From Inquilinus sp. Marseille-Q2685 (lineage in GTDB: Bacteria > Pseudomonadota > Alphaproteobacteria > DSM-16000 > Inquilinaceae), in NCBI RefSeq assembly GCF_916619195.1, contig NZ_CAKAKL010000002.1, positions 1,490,001 through 1,554,000 on the forward strand: DNA of 64,000 nucleotides. The letters are read 5' to 3'. The notes below the pieces were generated by a model. That model saw only the letters and a list, made by a program, of their open reading frames with translations, ran no database searches and was not told where the DNA came from. This document shows, one piece after another, positions 17,317-25,837 of the stretch. Positions within the stretch are counted from its first letter, which is position 1; each line of letters starts with the position of its first letter. The translations under genes and the position numbers were made by a program.

Positions 17317-17330
17317 GACAACGTTGTCTT
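17315..17330 (-). promoter_or_regulatory. Operator copy 1 for the LacI regulator (AAGACAACGTTGTCAT)
   Basis: The central GACAACGTTGTC is a perfect 12-base palindrome with the central CG typical of LacI-family sites. The full 16 bases are identical to the copies at 18735 and 24342. This copy abuts the ATG of the first permease gene, and its orientation relative to transcription is opposite to the other two. Confidence 0.8.
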
Positions 17331-17371
17331 TTCGGGACAAGAAAGCGCGACGGCGGCGGTCATGGGCCGGA

Positions 17372-18673
17372 TCAGCCGAAGCAGGTGGGATAGGCGGCCC
17401 GGACGCGGCCCCGGCCGTCGACGCCCCAGATCACCCGCCAGCGGTCGAGGCAGGTGCAGGGGTGGGAGATGCCGAACTCGACCACGTCGCCGACCGCGAC
17501 CGGGCTGCCGGCGCCCAGCGCCAGGAAGGCGTGCTGGTCGTTCAGCTTCGCCACCCTCGCCTCGTTCGGCCCGGCGAAGCCGTGTGCCGGCTTGCCGTCG
17601 CGGTGCAGGCGCAGCGGCGTCGGCAGGTCCTGGTCGTGGGAGACGTCGCGCATGCCCATGCCGCAGACGGCGAGGCCGGGCTCGGGCCGCGACAGCACCT
17701 CGGCCCAGATCCGCAGCGCCGGGCGGAAGCCCTCCGATGCGCTGGCGGGCTCGCCGCCCAGGCGGAAGCCCTGCCGGGCGTCCAGCGCGGCCAGGCCGCG
17801 CTTGTAGATGCCGTGGTCGTGGAAGAAGATCGCGCCGCTGCGCAGCACCAGCCGGGCCTTGCCGTCGGCGGCCGCGACGGGACCGAGATGCCGCACGATC
17901 AGGTCGAAATAGGTGGATCCGCCGGCGGTCAGGATCAGCGGCGCCTGCGGCCCGACGGCGGCGCGGACCTTGCCGAACGCCTCCGCCGCCAGCGCGGCGA
18001 GACCGGCGATCGCCGCCTGTGTGCGCTCCGCATCCGCCGTCGCCGCCGCGCCCTCATAGGCGCCGATTCCGGCCAGGCGCAGCCGGCCCTCGCTGGCCTT
18101 GACCGCGGCGATCACCCGCTCCGCCGCCGCCAGGTCGCGGGCGCCGGCGCGGCCGGCCCCGACCTCGACCAGCACCGGCAGCGGCGCCAGCCGCGCCTCG
18201 CGCCAGGCGGCGTCGAGCGCCGCGGCGGCCTCCGGGGAATCGACGAAGGCGTAGATCTCGGCCCGGGGATAGGCCTCGTGCAGCCGGGCCAGGCGGCGCG
18301 CGCCGCCCAGGCCGCCGACCTGGTTGGCCAGCAGCAGCCGGTTCAGCCCGGCGCGCAGCATCACCGCAGCCTGGCGGATGTCCGCCACCGTGGTGCCCCA
18401 GGCCCCGGCCGCGACCAGCGAGGCTGCCAGCGCCGGCGCCATCGGCGTCTTGGCATGCGGTGCGATCGCCGCCCCCTGCTCCGCCGCATAGCGCAGCATC
18501 AGGGCGCGGTTGGCGGCGAAGGCGTCCTCGTCCAGGGTCAGCACCGGCAGCGACATCGCGCCCTCGGCCGGGTGCCAGCCCTGCGCCGCCACTTCGTCCA
18601 GCGGGATCGGCCCGGCGCCCGGCGGCACGCCCCGGATGCCGTCATGCAGCATGTCGATGATCCCGTCGGCCAC
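17372..18673 (-). CDS. D-threonine aldolase/D-serine dehydratase-like PLP enzyme (alanine-racemase N-terminal fold)
   Basis: 433 residues. The N-terminal TIM-barrel carries the PLP lysine in 'AIAPHAKTPMAPALA', followed by 'LLANQVGGLGGARRLARL' and 'VLVEVGAGRAGA'. The C-terminal D-serine-dehydratase-like domain ends with a probable metal site 'GISHPCTCLDRWR'. Enzymes of this fold act on D-threonine, D-serine or 3-hydroxyaspartate. I chose GTG 18673 because AAGGGGAG lies 8 bases upstream; longer starts would run through the operator. The operator at 18735 and a TTGACA box lie just upstream. Confidence 0.87.
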   Translation of the reverse strand: MADGIIDMLHDGIRGVPPGAGPIPLDEVAAQGWHPAEGAMSLPVLTLDEDAFAANRALMLRYAAEQGAAIAPHAKTPMAPALAASLVAAGAWGTTVADIRQAAVMLRAGLNRLLLANQVGGLGGARRLARLHEAYPRAEIYAFVDSPEAAAALDAAWREARLAPLPVLVEVGAGRAGARDLAAAERVIAAVKASEGRLRLAGIGAYEGAAATADAERTQAAIAGLAALAAEAFGKVRAAVGPQAPLILTAGGSTYFDLIVRHLGPVAAADGKARLVLRSGAIFFHDHGIYKRGLAALDARQGFRLGGEPASASEGFRPALRIWAEVLSRPEPGLAVCGMGMRDVSHDQDLPTPLRLHRDGKPAHGFAGPNEARVAKLNDQHAFLALGAGSPVAVGDVVEFGISHPCTCLDRWRVIWGVDGRGRVRAAYPTCFG

Positions 18674-18706
18674 GATCGCCGCTCCCCTTCCCTGTCCTTG
18701 GGCTTC

Positions 18707-18736
18707 CTTAGACGGCAGCGGCGGGCTATCTGTCAA
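18707..18736 (-). promoter_or_regulatory. Probable sigma70-type promoter of the PLP-enzyme gene
   Basis: On the minus strand a perfect TTGACA (-35) overlaps the edge of the operator at 18735, and TCTAAG (4 of 6 to TATAAT) follows after 18 bases. The RBS and GTG start lie about 35 bases further on. A repressor on the adjoining palindrome would cover the -35 region. Confidence 0.5.
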
Positions 18737-18750
18737 GACAACGTTGTCAT
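18735..18750 (+). promoter_or_regulatory. Operator copy 2 for the LacI regulator
   Basis: Identical 16-base AAGACAACGTTGTCAT, lying between the divergent PLP-enzyme gene (start 18673) and the amidohydrolase gene (start 18777), so it can govern both. A further 6 bases to its left (TCTGTC) are also shared with the copy at 24342. Confidence 0.8.
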
Positions 18751-18776
18751 GAATCCATGACCCGCTGGAGAGACCC

Positions 18777-19682
18777 ATGACCCGGCCCTATGACGGCCCG
18801 ATCGTCGACGCGCACCATCACCTCTGGGACCTGTCGATGGACCGCCATCCCTGGCTGCGCCCGGCGCGGGACATGGTGTTCGGCGACAACGCGCCGCTGC
18901 GCCGCGATTACCTGCCGGCGGATTACCGGGCGGATGCGCGGAACCAGCCGGTGGTCGCGACCGTGCATATCGAGGCCGGCTGGGATCCTTCCAATCCGGT
19001 AGCGGAGACGGAATGGCTGGAGACGCTGGACAAGGCGGACGGCATCGCCGCGCGATACGTCGCCCACGTCCCGCTCGGCTCCCCGGACGCGGCGGCGCTG
19101 CTCGAGCGGCAGGCGGCCTTCCCCCGCGTCGTCGGCATCCGGGACATCCTGAGCTGGCATCCCGACCCGGCGCGCAGCTTCGCCGCCCGGCCGGACCGGA
19201 TGGACGACCCCGCCTGGCGCCGCGGCCTGGCGCGGCTGGAAGGGCACGGCCTGTCCTTCGACCTGATGATCTATCCCGGCCAGATGGCGGACGCGCTGCG
19301 GCTGGTGCGCGACGTCCCGGGCCAGACCTTCATCCTGAACCATTGCGGCAGCCCGGCCGACCGCGACCCGGAGGGCATGGCCCGCTGGCGCGCCGGCCTG
19401 GCGGCGCTGGGGCGCGAGCCGAACGTCCACCTCAAGATCTCCGACCTCGTGGCCTATGACCGGGACTGGACGCCGGACAGCCTGCGCGACGTGGTGCTGG
19501 CCTGCCTCGACGCCTTCGGCCCCGACCGGTCGCTGTTCGCCAGCGATTTCCCGGTGGCCGGGCTGCACGCCTCCTTCGACGAGGTCTGGGACGGCTTCAA
19601 GGCCTTCACCGCCGACCTGACCCCGGAAGAGCAGCGGGCGCTGTTCCACGACAACGCCCGCCGGCTGTACCGCATCGGCTAG
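18777..19682 (+). CDS. Amidohydrolase-family protein (COG3618-type lactonase/TIM-barrel metal hydrolase)
   Basis: 301 residues. Metal-binding 'IVDAHHHLWDL' at the N-terminus, 'FILNHCGSPADRDPEG' and 'SLFASDFPVAGLH' near the C-terminus match the group that includes L-fuconolactonase and 2-pyrone-4,6-dicarboxylate lactonase. The substrate is probably a lactone or similar sugar-acid derivative; this is family-level inference. GGAG precedes ATG 18777. It shares the operator at 18735 with the PLP enzyme, and its stop overlaps the convergent permease stop by 4 bases. Confidence 0.88.
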   Translation: MTRPYDGPIVDAHHHLWDLSMDRHPWLRPARDMVFGDNAPLRRDYLPADYRADARNQPVVATVHIEAGWDPSNPVAETEWLETLDKADGIAARYVAHVPLGSPDAAALLERQAAFPRVVGIRDILSWHPDPARSFAARPDRMDDPAWRRGLARLEGHGLSFDLMIYPGQMADALRLVRDVPGQTFILNHCGSPADRDPEGMARWRAGLAALGREPNVHLKISDLVAYDRDWTPDSLRDVVLACLDAFGPDRSLFASDFPVAGLHASFDEVWDGFKAFTADLTPEEQRALFHDNARRLYRIG

Positions 19683-20632
19683 CGCCGCGCCTCTCGGCCC
19701 GACAGCAGCAGCAGGCCCAGGATCAGCCCGCCGAACAGGATGCTGCGCCAGCCGGGCGAGGCGTTCACCACGGTGATCAGCGCGGTGATGGTGACCAGCA
19801 GGATCGCCCCCGGGATGGTGCCGGCATAGGTGCCGCGCCCGCCCAGGATCGAGGTGCCGCCCAGCACCACCGCGGCGATCGAGGTCAGGAGATACGGGTC
19901 GCCGATGCCGACATAGCCCTGCCGGTTCATGCCCAGCACGAGCACCCCGGCGATGCCCGCCGCGAGGCCGCTGAGCGTGTACAGCAGCACCGTGGTCCGC
20001 CCGATATCGACGCCGGACAGGCGCGCCGCCAGCGGGCTGGTGCCGAGGGCGAAGATCCGCGCGCCCACGGCCGTCCGGTGCAGCAGCACCAGCACCCCGG
20101 CCGAGACCAGGAGCCACAGCAGGATGCCGACCGGCACCCCGGCCGGTCGGGCGGAGCCGAGCCATTCCACCACCGGGTTGCGCACGGTGATCGCGCTGCC
20201 GCCGGCGACGATCACCAGGAGCCCTTGCAGCAGCGTCGCCATCGCCAGCGTCATGATCAGCGGATGCACCCTGAGCGCGGCGATGCCGAGCCCGTTGAGG
20301 AAGCCGATCCCGGCCGCCACCAGCAGCGTCGCCGCCACCCCGACGAGGCCGGTCGGGTCCCAGGCCACGGACAGCAGCGGCAGCAGGATCGCCGTCACCG
20401 TGATCACCGCGCCGACCGCGAGGTCGATGCCGCCGCCGATCACCACCAGCGTCTGCCCTGCGGCGACCAGGCCGATCACGGCCGCGAGCTCCAGCAGATA
20501 GCGCAGATGACCATAGGCGCCGAAGCCGCGGGTCAGCAGGCTGGCGGCGACCCAGACCGCGGCCACCACCAGCCAGGCCAGCACCGCCTTGTGCCGCAGG
20601 ATCGCGGGCAGCCTGGTCGCGATCGCCGTCAT
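19679..20632 (-). CDS. CUT2 sugar-type ABC transporter permease (RbsC-like), second
   Basis: 317 residues, largely hydrophobic. RbsC/BPD_transp_2 signatures are 'AAGQTLVVIGGGIDLAVGAV' and 'AAVVLGGTSILGGRGTYAGTI'. It is the last gene of the leftward CUT2 operon. Its ATG 20632 overlaps the stop of the other permease (ATGA). Two different permeases indicate a heterodimeric channel, as in AI-2 (LsrC/LsrD) or rhamnose (RhaP/RhaQ) importers. Confidence 0.93.
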   Translation of the reverse strand: MTAIATRLPAILRHKAVLAWLVVAAVWVAASLLTRGFGAYGHLRYLLELAAVIGLVAAGQTLVVIGGGIDLAVGAVITVTAILLPLLSVAWDPTGLVGVAATLLVAAGIGFLNGLGIAALRVHPLIMTLAMATLLQGLLVIVAGGSAITVRNPVVEWLGSARPAGVPVGILLWLLVSAGVLVLLHRTAVGARIFALGTSPLAARLSGVDIGRTTVLLYTLSGLAAGIAGVLVLGMNRQGYVGIGDPYLLTSIAAVVLGGTSILGGRGTYAGTIPGAILLVTITALITVVNASPGWRSILFGGLILGLLLLSGREARR

Positions 20633-21570
20633 GCCCGCCTCCAGCGGATCTGCGGCAGCGCCACGGCGCCGACGATGATCAGCCCCTGGGCGATGTATTG
20701 CGCCACGGGCGGAAATCCCAGGAAGAACATGACGTTGATCATGACGCTGAGCAGCAGGCTGCCGGCCAGGGCGCCGCGCATGGTGCCGGCCCCGCCGAGG
20801 AAGCCGACCCCGCCCAGCACCGAAGCGGCGATGGAATTGAGGGTGAAGGGCGTGCCGATCACCGGGTCGCCCGATCCCGTCTGCGCCGCCACGAACAGCC
20901 CGGCCAGCGCCGCCAGCATGAAGCTGACGGCATAGGCCACGACCTTGGCGAGGTCGACCGGCACGCCGGAGCGGTAGGCGCCAACCGGGTTGTCGCCGGC
21001 GGCGTAGAGGCCGAGGCCGATCGGCGTCGCCAGGTACAGCTTCCAGGCGACCGCCAGCAGCACCAGCAGCAGCGCCGCCACCGGCTGGTGGCCGGCCAGC
21101 AGCTCCGACAGCCAGTCCGGCACGTCGCCGCCCGGCCGCGGCAGCACCAGCAGGGCCGCGCCGCCGAGGATGAAGGACCCGGCCAAAGTGACGATGATCG
21201 CCGGCAGCCGGAAGAAAGCCACGATCGCCCCCGCCCCGGCCCCGACCGCGAGGCCGATCGCGGCCACCGCCAGCACCCCGCCGGGCACGCCGAGCAGCCC
21301 GTCGAAGCTGGTGGCGGCGACCACGGCGCCGAGGCTGACCATGGCGCCGACGGCGAGGTTGATGCCGCCGGTCAGCATGATCATCGCCTGGGCCATCGCC
21401 ACCAGCGCCAGCGGGAACCAGTTCTGGGTGAACCTGGCCACGCCCTCGACGCTGACCAGCCCCGGGAACAGGGCGACGTAGAGCGCCAGGAACAGCGCCA
21501 CGATCAGGTACAGCCCGCGCAGCCCCTGGTGCCGGCGGCCCTGGATCGCCCGGTACAGCGCCGCGCTCAT
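20629..21570 (-). CDS. CUT2 sugar-type ABC transporter permease (RbsC-like), first
   Basis: 313 residues. Multiple membrane spans, with 'MAQAMIMLTGGINLAVGAMVSLGAV' and 'NSIAASVLGGVGFLGGAGTMRGA' in the RbsC pattern. ATG 21570 overlaps the ATPase stop by 4 bases; the open frame further upstream is a shadow of the ATPase gene. It pairs with the permease at 19679. Confidence 0.93.
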   Translation of the reverse strand: MSAALYRAIQGRRHQGLRGLYLIVALFLALYVALFPGLVSVEGVARFTQNWFPLALVAMAQAMIMLTGGINLAVGAMVSLGAVVAATSFDGLLGVPGGVLAVAAIGLAVGAGAGAIVAFFRLPAIIVTLAGSFILGGAALLVLPRPGGDVPDWLSELLAGHQPVAALLLVLLAVAWKLYLATPIGLGLYAAGDNPVGAYRSGVPVDLAKVVAYAVSFMLAALAGLFVAAQTGSGDPVIGTPFTLNSIAASVLGGVGFLGGAGTMRGALAGSLLLSVMINVMFFLGFPPVAQYIAQGLIIVGAVALPQIRWRRA

Positions 21571-23111
21571 GCCGCCAGCCCCGGCGCCGCGACGCCCATG
21601 GCGGCGCCGACGATCGCCTCCTCGCTGATGCCCGGCCGCTCCAGCGTCGCCACGGTGCGGCCGGCGAACATCACCGCCACCCGGTCGCAGAGATGCACCA
21701 GCTCCGGCGTGTCGGAGCTGAGCAGCACCACCGCCTTCCCCTGCGCCGCCAGCGCCCGTAGCATGACGTAGATCTCCCGCTTGGTCTCGACATCGACGCC
21801 GCGCGTGGGATCGTTCAGCAGCAGGATGCGCGGCGCCAGCGGCAGCCACTTGGCCAGCGCCACCTTCTGCTGGTTGCCGCCCGACAGCGCCTGCACCGGC
21901 CGTGCCGTGTCGCCCTTGATGGTCAGCCGTTTCGCCAGATCGGCTACCGTCGCCGCCTCCGCCGACCGGTCGCGGAGGCCGCGGGCCGGCCGCGCCAGGG
22001 TCGGCAGCAGCAGGTTGAAGGCGATGCTGTGCGGCAGCAGCAGCCCTTCCTTCTTGCGGTCGGCCGGGATGTAGGCCAAGCCCGCCGCCGTCGCCTCGGT
22101 CACCTTGGCGACGGGCCTATTGGCGCCGGCGATGCGCGCGGCATCGGCCGCCGCCGGCAGGGCGCCGACGAGGCCCAGCAGCAGGTCCTCCTGCCCCTGC
22201 CCGACCAGCCCGCCGATGCCGACCACCTCGCCGTAGCGGACCGTCAGGTCGACCTCCCGCGCCGACCCCGCCCGGAAGCCCTTGATCTCGATCGCCGTCT
22301 CCGCCCGGGCGCTGGGCTGCCACGCCGGGAACAGGTCGCCGGGATCGCGCCCGACCATCAGCCGCACCAGCCCTTCCGGGTCGACGCCGGCCAGCGGCCG
22401 GTCGGCGGTGCGGCTGCCGTCCTTCAGCACCGTGGCGTAATCGCAGAGGTCCAGCACCTCGTTCAGCCGGTGCGAGATGTAGAGGATGGCGACGCCCTCG
22501 TCGCGCAGCCGCCGCACCAGCCGGGCCAGGGTCTGCGCCTCGTGAGCGGACAGCGAGGAGGTCGGCTCGTCCAGGATCAGGACGCGCGGCTTGCGGTACA
22601 GCGCCTTGGCGATCTCGACCATCTGCCGGCGGCCGAGCGACAGGGCATCGACCGGCAGGTCCAGCGGCTCGTCCAGCCCGACCAGCTCGCAGGCCGCCCG
22701 GGCCCGCGCCGCCAGGGCGCCGTAGTCGATCAGCCCCAGCCGCCGGGGATAGGCGCCAAGGCCGATGTTCTCGGCGATCGACAGGTGCGGCGCCAGGCTC
22801 AGCTCCTGCTGCACCACGGCGATGCCGGCGCGCTGGGCCTCGCGCGGGGTCAGGTGGCCGGCGCTGCGTCCGTCCACCGTCAGCGACCCGCCATCCGGCC
22901 GCAGCGCCCCGGACAGGATGTTGATCAGGGTCGACTTGCCGGCCCCGTTCTCGCCCAGCAGGGCATGCACCCGGCCGGGATGCAGCGCGATCGAGACATC
23001 GCGCAGCACCGGATTGCCGAAGAAGGCCTTGGACACGCCCTCCGCGGCCAGGACAGGCGCGGCCTGAACGGGCGGCGCCGTCCCGGCGCCGCCCCCGCCC
23101 ACGATGCTCAC
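21567..23111 (-). CDS. CUT2 sugar-type ABC transporter ATP-binding protein (two domains, RbsA/MglA-like)
   Basis: 514 residues. Domain 1: Walker A GENGAGKS (about 53-60), 'LSLGRRQMVEIAKAL', Walker B 'VLILDEPTSSLS'. Domain 2: degenerate Walker A region 'GIGGLVGQGQEDLLLGL', signature LSGGNQQK, 'ILLLNDPTRGVDVETK'. That pattern, with a weak second site, is normal for RbsA/MglA. Start GTG 23111 overlaps the binding-protein stop (GTGA). The longer frame upstream is a shadow of the binding-protein gene. Confidence 0.93.
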   Translation of the reverse strand: MSIVGGGGAGTAPPVQAAPVLAAEGVSKAFFGNPVLRDVSIALHPGRVHALLGENGAGKSTLINILSGALRPDGGSLTVDGRSAGHLTPREAQRAGIAVVQQELSLAPHLSIAENIGLGAYPRRLGLIDYGALAARARAACELVGLDEPLDLPVDALSLGRRQMVEIAKALYRKPRVLILDEPTSSLSAHEAQTLARLVRRLRDEGVAILYISHRLNEVLDLCDYATVLKDGSRTADRPLAGVDPEGLVRLMVGRDPGDLFPAWQPSARAETAIEIKGFRAGSAREVDLTVRYGEVVGIGGLVGQGQEDLLLGLVGALPAAADAARIAGANRPVAKVTEATAAGLAYIPADRKKEGLLLPHSIAFNLLLPTLARPARGLRDRSAEAATVADLAKRLTIKGDTARPVQALSGGNQQKVALAKWLPLAPRILLLNDPTRGVDVETKREIYVMLRALAAQGKAVVLLSSDTPELVHLCDRVAVMFAGRTVATLERPGISEEAIVGAAMGVAAPGLAA

Positions 23112-24160
23112 TTCGCCGCCAGCAGTTGGTCGAACAGCGCCGTGTCGTATTCCGAGAAGATGTAACCGTCGGCCGGGAACTTGTCGGCCCGCGCCAGATA
23201 GCCGTCGATGCTGCTGTCGTCGATCACCGGCAGCGGCACCTTGACGAAAGCGGGCACGTCCTTGCCCTGCAGCGCCTGCACCGCGGTGTAGACGGCCAGC
23301 GCGCCCAGCCAGTTCGGCTGCATCGTCGCCCAGCCCTTCATCTCGTGCTGCTTCCACAGCTCCAGGAACTGGCGGTAGTTCTCGCCGGTGGTCGGCACGA
23401 AGTCGCGGCCCTGCCGGTCCATCGCCAGGATCGCGCCGGCCGACAGCGCCCCGCCCAGCGACAGGATGCCGTCGATCTCCGGGTTGGCGAACAGCAGGCT
23501 GGTCACCGCCTCCTGCGCCGGGGCGACGTTGTAGTCGGTGTTGGTCTCGGCCAGCACCTCGACCCCCGGATTGGCCTGCAGCACCGGCGTCGCGCCCTTG
23601 CGCCGGTCGTCGCTGACCGAGATACCGGCCGGGCCGTTCAGCACGATGATCTTGCCCTTGCCGCCGATCTGCTTGACCAGCCACTCGGCGGCCTGTTTTC
23701 CCCAGTCGAGCGAATCGGTGTTGATCTTGGCCGTCACCTTGTCGGTCTGCACCAGGCTGTCGAAGTTGATCACCGCGATGCCCTTGGCGCAGGCATCGGC
23801 GACCACGCGGTCCAGCGCGGTGGCCGACCCGGCGATCAGGATGATCGCGTCGACATCGGCGTCGATCATCGACTGGACCTGCTGGATCTGGGTGTTGGCG
23901 TTGCCCTGGGCGTCGGTGATGACCAGCTTGTCGACCAGCCCCTTGCCCTTCAGCTCCTCCACCATCGTGCTGATGGTGCCTTCGGTCTGCTTCATCCAGG
24001 TGGGCACGGAATAGATGTTGGCCCAGCCGACGGTGAAGGGCGGCTTACGGTCGCCCTTGATGCAGTTGGCGGCAGCGTCGGCCGTGCCGGTGGCGGCGAC
24101 CAGGGCCGCGACCGCGAGGGCCGCCCCGCAGACGGCGCGGCGCGCCAGATCTTTCGTCAT
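23108..24160 (-). CDS. CUT2 sugar-type ABC transporter substrate-binding protein (Peripla_BP_4)
   Basis: 350 residues. Sec signal at about 1-30, then the ribose-binding-protein-like fold: 'NANTQIQQVQSMIDADVDAIILIAG', 'GIAVINFDSLVQ', 'GKIIVLNGPAGISVS', 'EIDGILSLGGAL'. The second of two adjacent ATGs (24160) is better spaced from GGGAG than the first (24163). It heads the operon to 19679 under the operator at 24342. Sugar or sugar-like ligand inferred from family only. Confidence 0.93.
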   Translation of the reverse strand: MTKDLARRAVCGAALAVAALVAATGTADAAANCIKGDRKPPFTVGWANIYSVPTWMKQTEGTISTMVEELKGKGLVDKLVITDAQGNANTQIQQVQSMIDADVDAIILIAGSATALDRVVADACAKGIAVINFDSLVQTDKVTAKINTDSLDWGKQAAEWLVKQIGGKGKIIVLNGPAGISVSDDRRKGATPVLQANPGVEVLAETNTDYNVAPAQEAVTSLLFANPEIDGILSLGGALSAGAILAMDRQGRDFVPTTGENYRQFLELWKQHEMKGWATMQPNWLGALAVYTAVQALQGKDVPAFVKVPLPVIDDSSIDGYLARADKFPADGYIFSEYDTALFDQLLAAK

Positions 24161-24341
24161 CATTTTCTCCCTGCCTGACCCGGACCATCGCGGCCGGTGC
24201 GTTGTCGATTCGCCCGGCGAAGCCCAAGGGCAAAGCCGGGAGGGTGCGACGCCGCCTGCCCGGCCGCAATCTTCCGCTGCGGGCCGGCGGCAGGACGACA
24301 TCATCCCCGCGCAAGGAGAGACGGGACGGCAGGATTCTGTC

Positions 24342-24357
24342 AAGACAACGTTGTCAT
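24342..24357 (+). promoter_or_regulatory. Operator copy 3 for the LacI regulator
   Basis: Identical 16-base AAGACAACGTTGTCAT, about 180 bases upstream of the CUT2 binding-protein start. On the minus strand a perfect TTGACA (24338-24343) overlaps the operator edge, as at copy 2, so a leftward promoter for the CUT2 operon is likely. No good -10 box is evident. Confidence 0.78.
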
Positions 24358-24400
24358 CGAGGCGATCGGGGACGGGGAGACGACATGCGCCGGCGTGTCC

Positions 24401-24775
24401 TCAGCGCCCTCTGGGCATCAGCAGCTTCGCCGCGATCGCCTGCACCTCGCGGTCCTGGAACGGCTTCGCCAGCATCGGCCGGGCGACGAATCTGTCTTCG
24501 ATGCGATCGCGGGGGCAGGACGACACGAAGGCGAACGGAACGTTCCGCTCGGCCAGGATCTCCGCCGCCGGGAAGACCTCGTCGCCGCCGGACAGCTCGA
24601 CATCGAGCAGGGCGGCATCCACGCCGTCATGTCCGGCCAGCTCCACCGCCCGCTCCAGGCTCGCAGCCGGGCCCAGGACGCGGATGCCGGCCTCGGCGAG
24701 GGCCTCCTCCACCAGCAGGGCGGTCAGGAACTCGTCCTCGACGACGAGGACGCAAGGGTCTCGATCGGGCTCCAT
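24401..24775 (-). CDS. Single-domain response regulator (receiver only)
   Basis: 124 residues, just one receiver domain: acidic pair in 'VLVVEDEFLTALLVEEAL', phospho-acceptor Asp58 in 'VDAALLDVELSGG', a Ser in 'FAFVSS' and Lys in 'MLAKPFQ'. No output domain. Related stand-alone receivers in alphaproteobacteria feed phosphorelays or stress signalling. No histidine kinase is in the window. GGAGGAG precedes ATG 24775. It faces away from the small-protein genes at 24957. Confidence 0.9.
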   Translation of the reverse strand: MEPDRDPCVLVVEDEFLTALLVEEALAEAGIRVLGPAASLERAVELAGHDGVDAALLDVELSGGDEVFPAAEILAERNVPFAFVSSCPRDRIEDRFVARPMLAKPFQDREVQAIAAKLLMPRGR

Positions 24776-24956
24776 AGGCAGCTCCTCCGGTGTTGCATTT
24801 TTGTGGCAACGGCCGGTACCGCCCGGGAGTGCATGTAGTTTTGTTTCTTATTTCCGGTGAATGCCGCGCGGACGCTCTCCTCTTTCCTGCGAAGAGGCTC
24901 TTGCCCCCTTCGCCGAAGGCGCGCATCACCAACCTGCCACAGTCGGGAGCCCGACC

Positions 24957-25319
24957 ATGCCCGCCAACGAACGCGACGACGAGCTGCGCTACGCGATGAA
25001 CCAGCTGGAGGCCTGGCTGGCGCGCTGGCGCGCCGGCCGGGCCCCGAACGGGCTCCAGCTGGCCGCGATCAAGCGGGCCGTCGGCGAACTGCATGTCGAC
25101 GAGGGCGAGGTCCATGACGACGCCGAGCCCTCGGCGCATCAGGAGATCGCCGACCTGCTGGCCGCGGCGGATCCGGAGCATTCGCCGCTGGTCGAGACGG
25201 GCGGCGATGCCTCCGCCATCGGCTACACGCTGCCGGAGTTCGAGCGCGATCTGGAGCTGCTGCGGCCGAAATACGAGTATCTGAGCTGGCTCGGCGGCCG
25301 CCCGATCGGCCACGCCTAG
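24957..25319 (+). CDS. Small acidic hypothetical protein, paralogue of the next gene
   Basis: 120 residues, family not recognised. It shares an N-terminal pattern with its neighbour ('DELRYAMNQLEAWLARWRAG' against 'GELRYALGQLEQWLRRWQAG'), a middle segment rich in Asp/Glu, and a C-terminal 'YTLPEFERDLELLRPKYEYL' against 'YPLEQFERDLIGLRKKFAYL'. No signal peptide or membrane span. GGGAG sits 8 bases before ATG 24957; longer in-frame starts lack this. Probably soluble and mainly helical. Confidence 0.75.
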   Translation: MPANERDDELRYAMNQLEAWLARWRAGRAPNGLQLAAIKRAVGELHVDEGEVHDDAEPSAHQEIADLLAAADPEHSPLVETGGDASAIGYTLPEFERDLELLRPKYEYLSWLGGRPIGHA

Positions 25320-25387
25320 CGCCGCTCGGCTTGCCGGGGCGCCCGGCCGCCGCCATCTTCCTGGAGCGACCGAAGGGGAGAGAGGCG

Positions 25388-25738
25388 ATGCCCGGTGCCG
25401 ACCGAGACGGCGAGCTGCGCTATGCGCTGGGCCAGCTGGAGCAGTGGCTGCGGCGCTGGCAGGCCGGCCACAGGATGACCTCGCGCGAGCGGTGGAACGT
25501 CCATTTCGCGGTCCGGCAGCTCCTGGCCGACGAGGGCGCACAGCAGGACCCGACCGTCGTGACCAAGGCGGACACCATGATCGACCCGATCCGGCGGATC
25601 GACCCGGACCTGCCCGGCCAGCCCGACGCCAGCGCCGCGCCGGAGATCGACTACCCGCTGGAGCAGTTCGAGCGCGACCTGATCGGGCTGCGGAAGAAGT
25701 TCGCCTATCTCGGCGGCACTTTCGTCGGAAACGGCTGA
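25388..25738 (+). CDS. Small hypothetical protein, tandem paralogue
   Basis: 116 residues, arisen by tandem duplication with the gene 68 bases upstream: both ends are conserved and the middle is diverged. No recognised domain, signal or transmembrane segment. GGGGAGAGAGG precedes ATG 25388. Its position between a receiver protein and a DUF2171 protein suggests a stress- or envelope-related role, but nothing in the sequence fixes a function. Confidence 0.75.
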   Translation: MPGADRDGELRYALGQLEQWLRRWQAGHRMTSRERWNVHFAVRQLLADEGAQQDPTVVTKADTMIDPIRRIDPDLPGQPDASAAPEIDYPLEQFERDLIGLRKKFAYLGGTFVGNG

Positions 25739-25781
25739 CGGGCCGATGCCTGTCCGTCCCCCGCGGCGCCGCCGGTCCCGC

Positions 25782-25807
25782 GGAACATCGGGGCGGATGC
25801 CTCCATT
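25782..25807 (+). promoter_or_regulatory. Candidate EcfG-type general-stress promoter
   Basis: GGAAC and CATT are 17 bases apart, close to the alphaproteobacterial EcfG consensus GGAAC-N16/17-CGTT (one mismatch). It is correctly placed about 30 bases before the DUF2171 start. One mismatch in so short a motif could be chance. Confidence 0.35.
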
Positions 25808-25837
25808 GGAGACTCTAGGCAACCAGGAGGATGTCCC

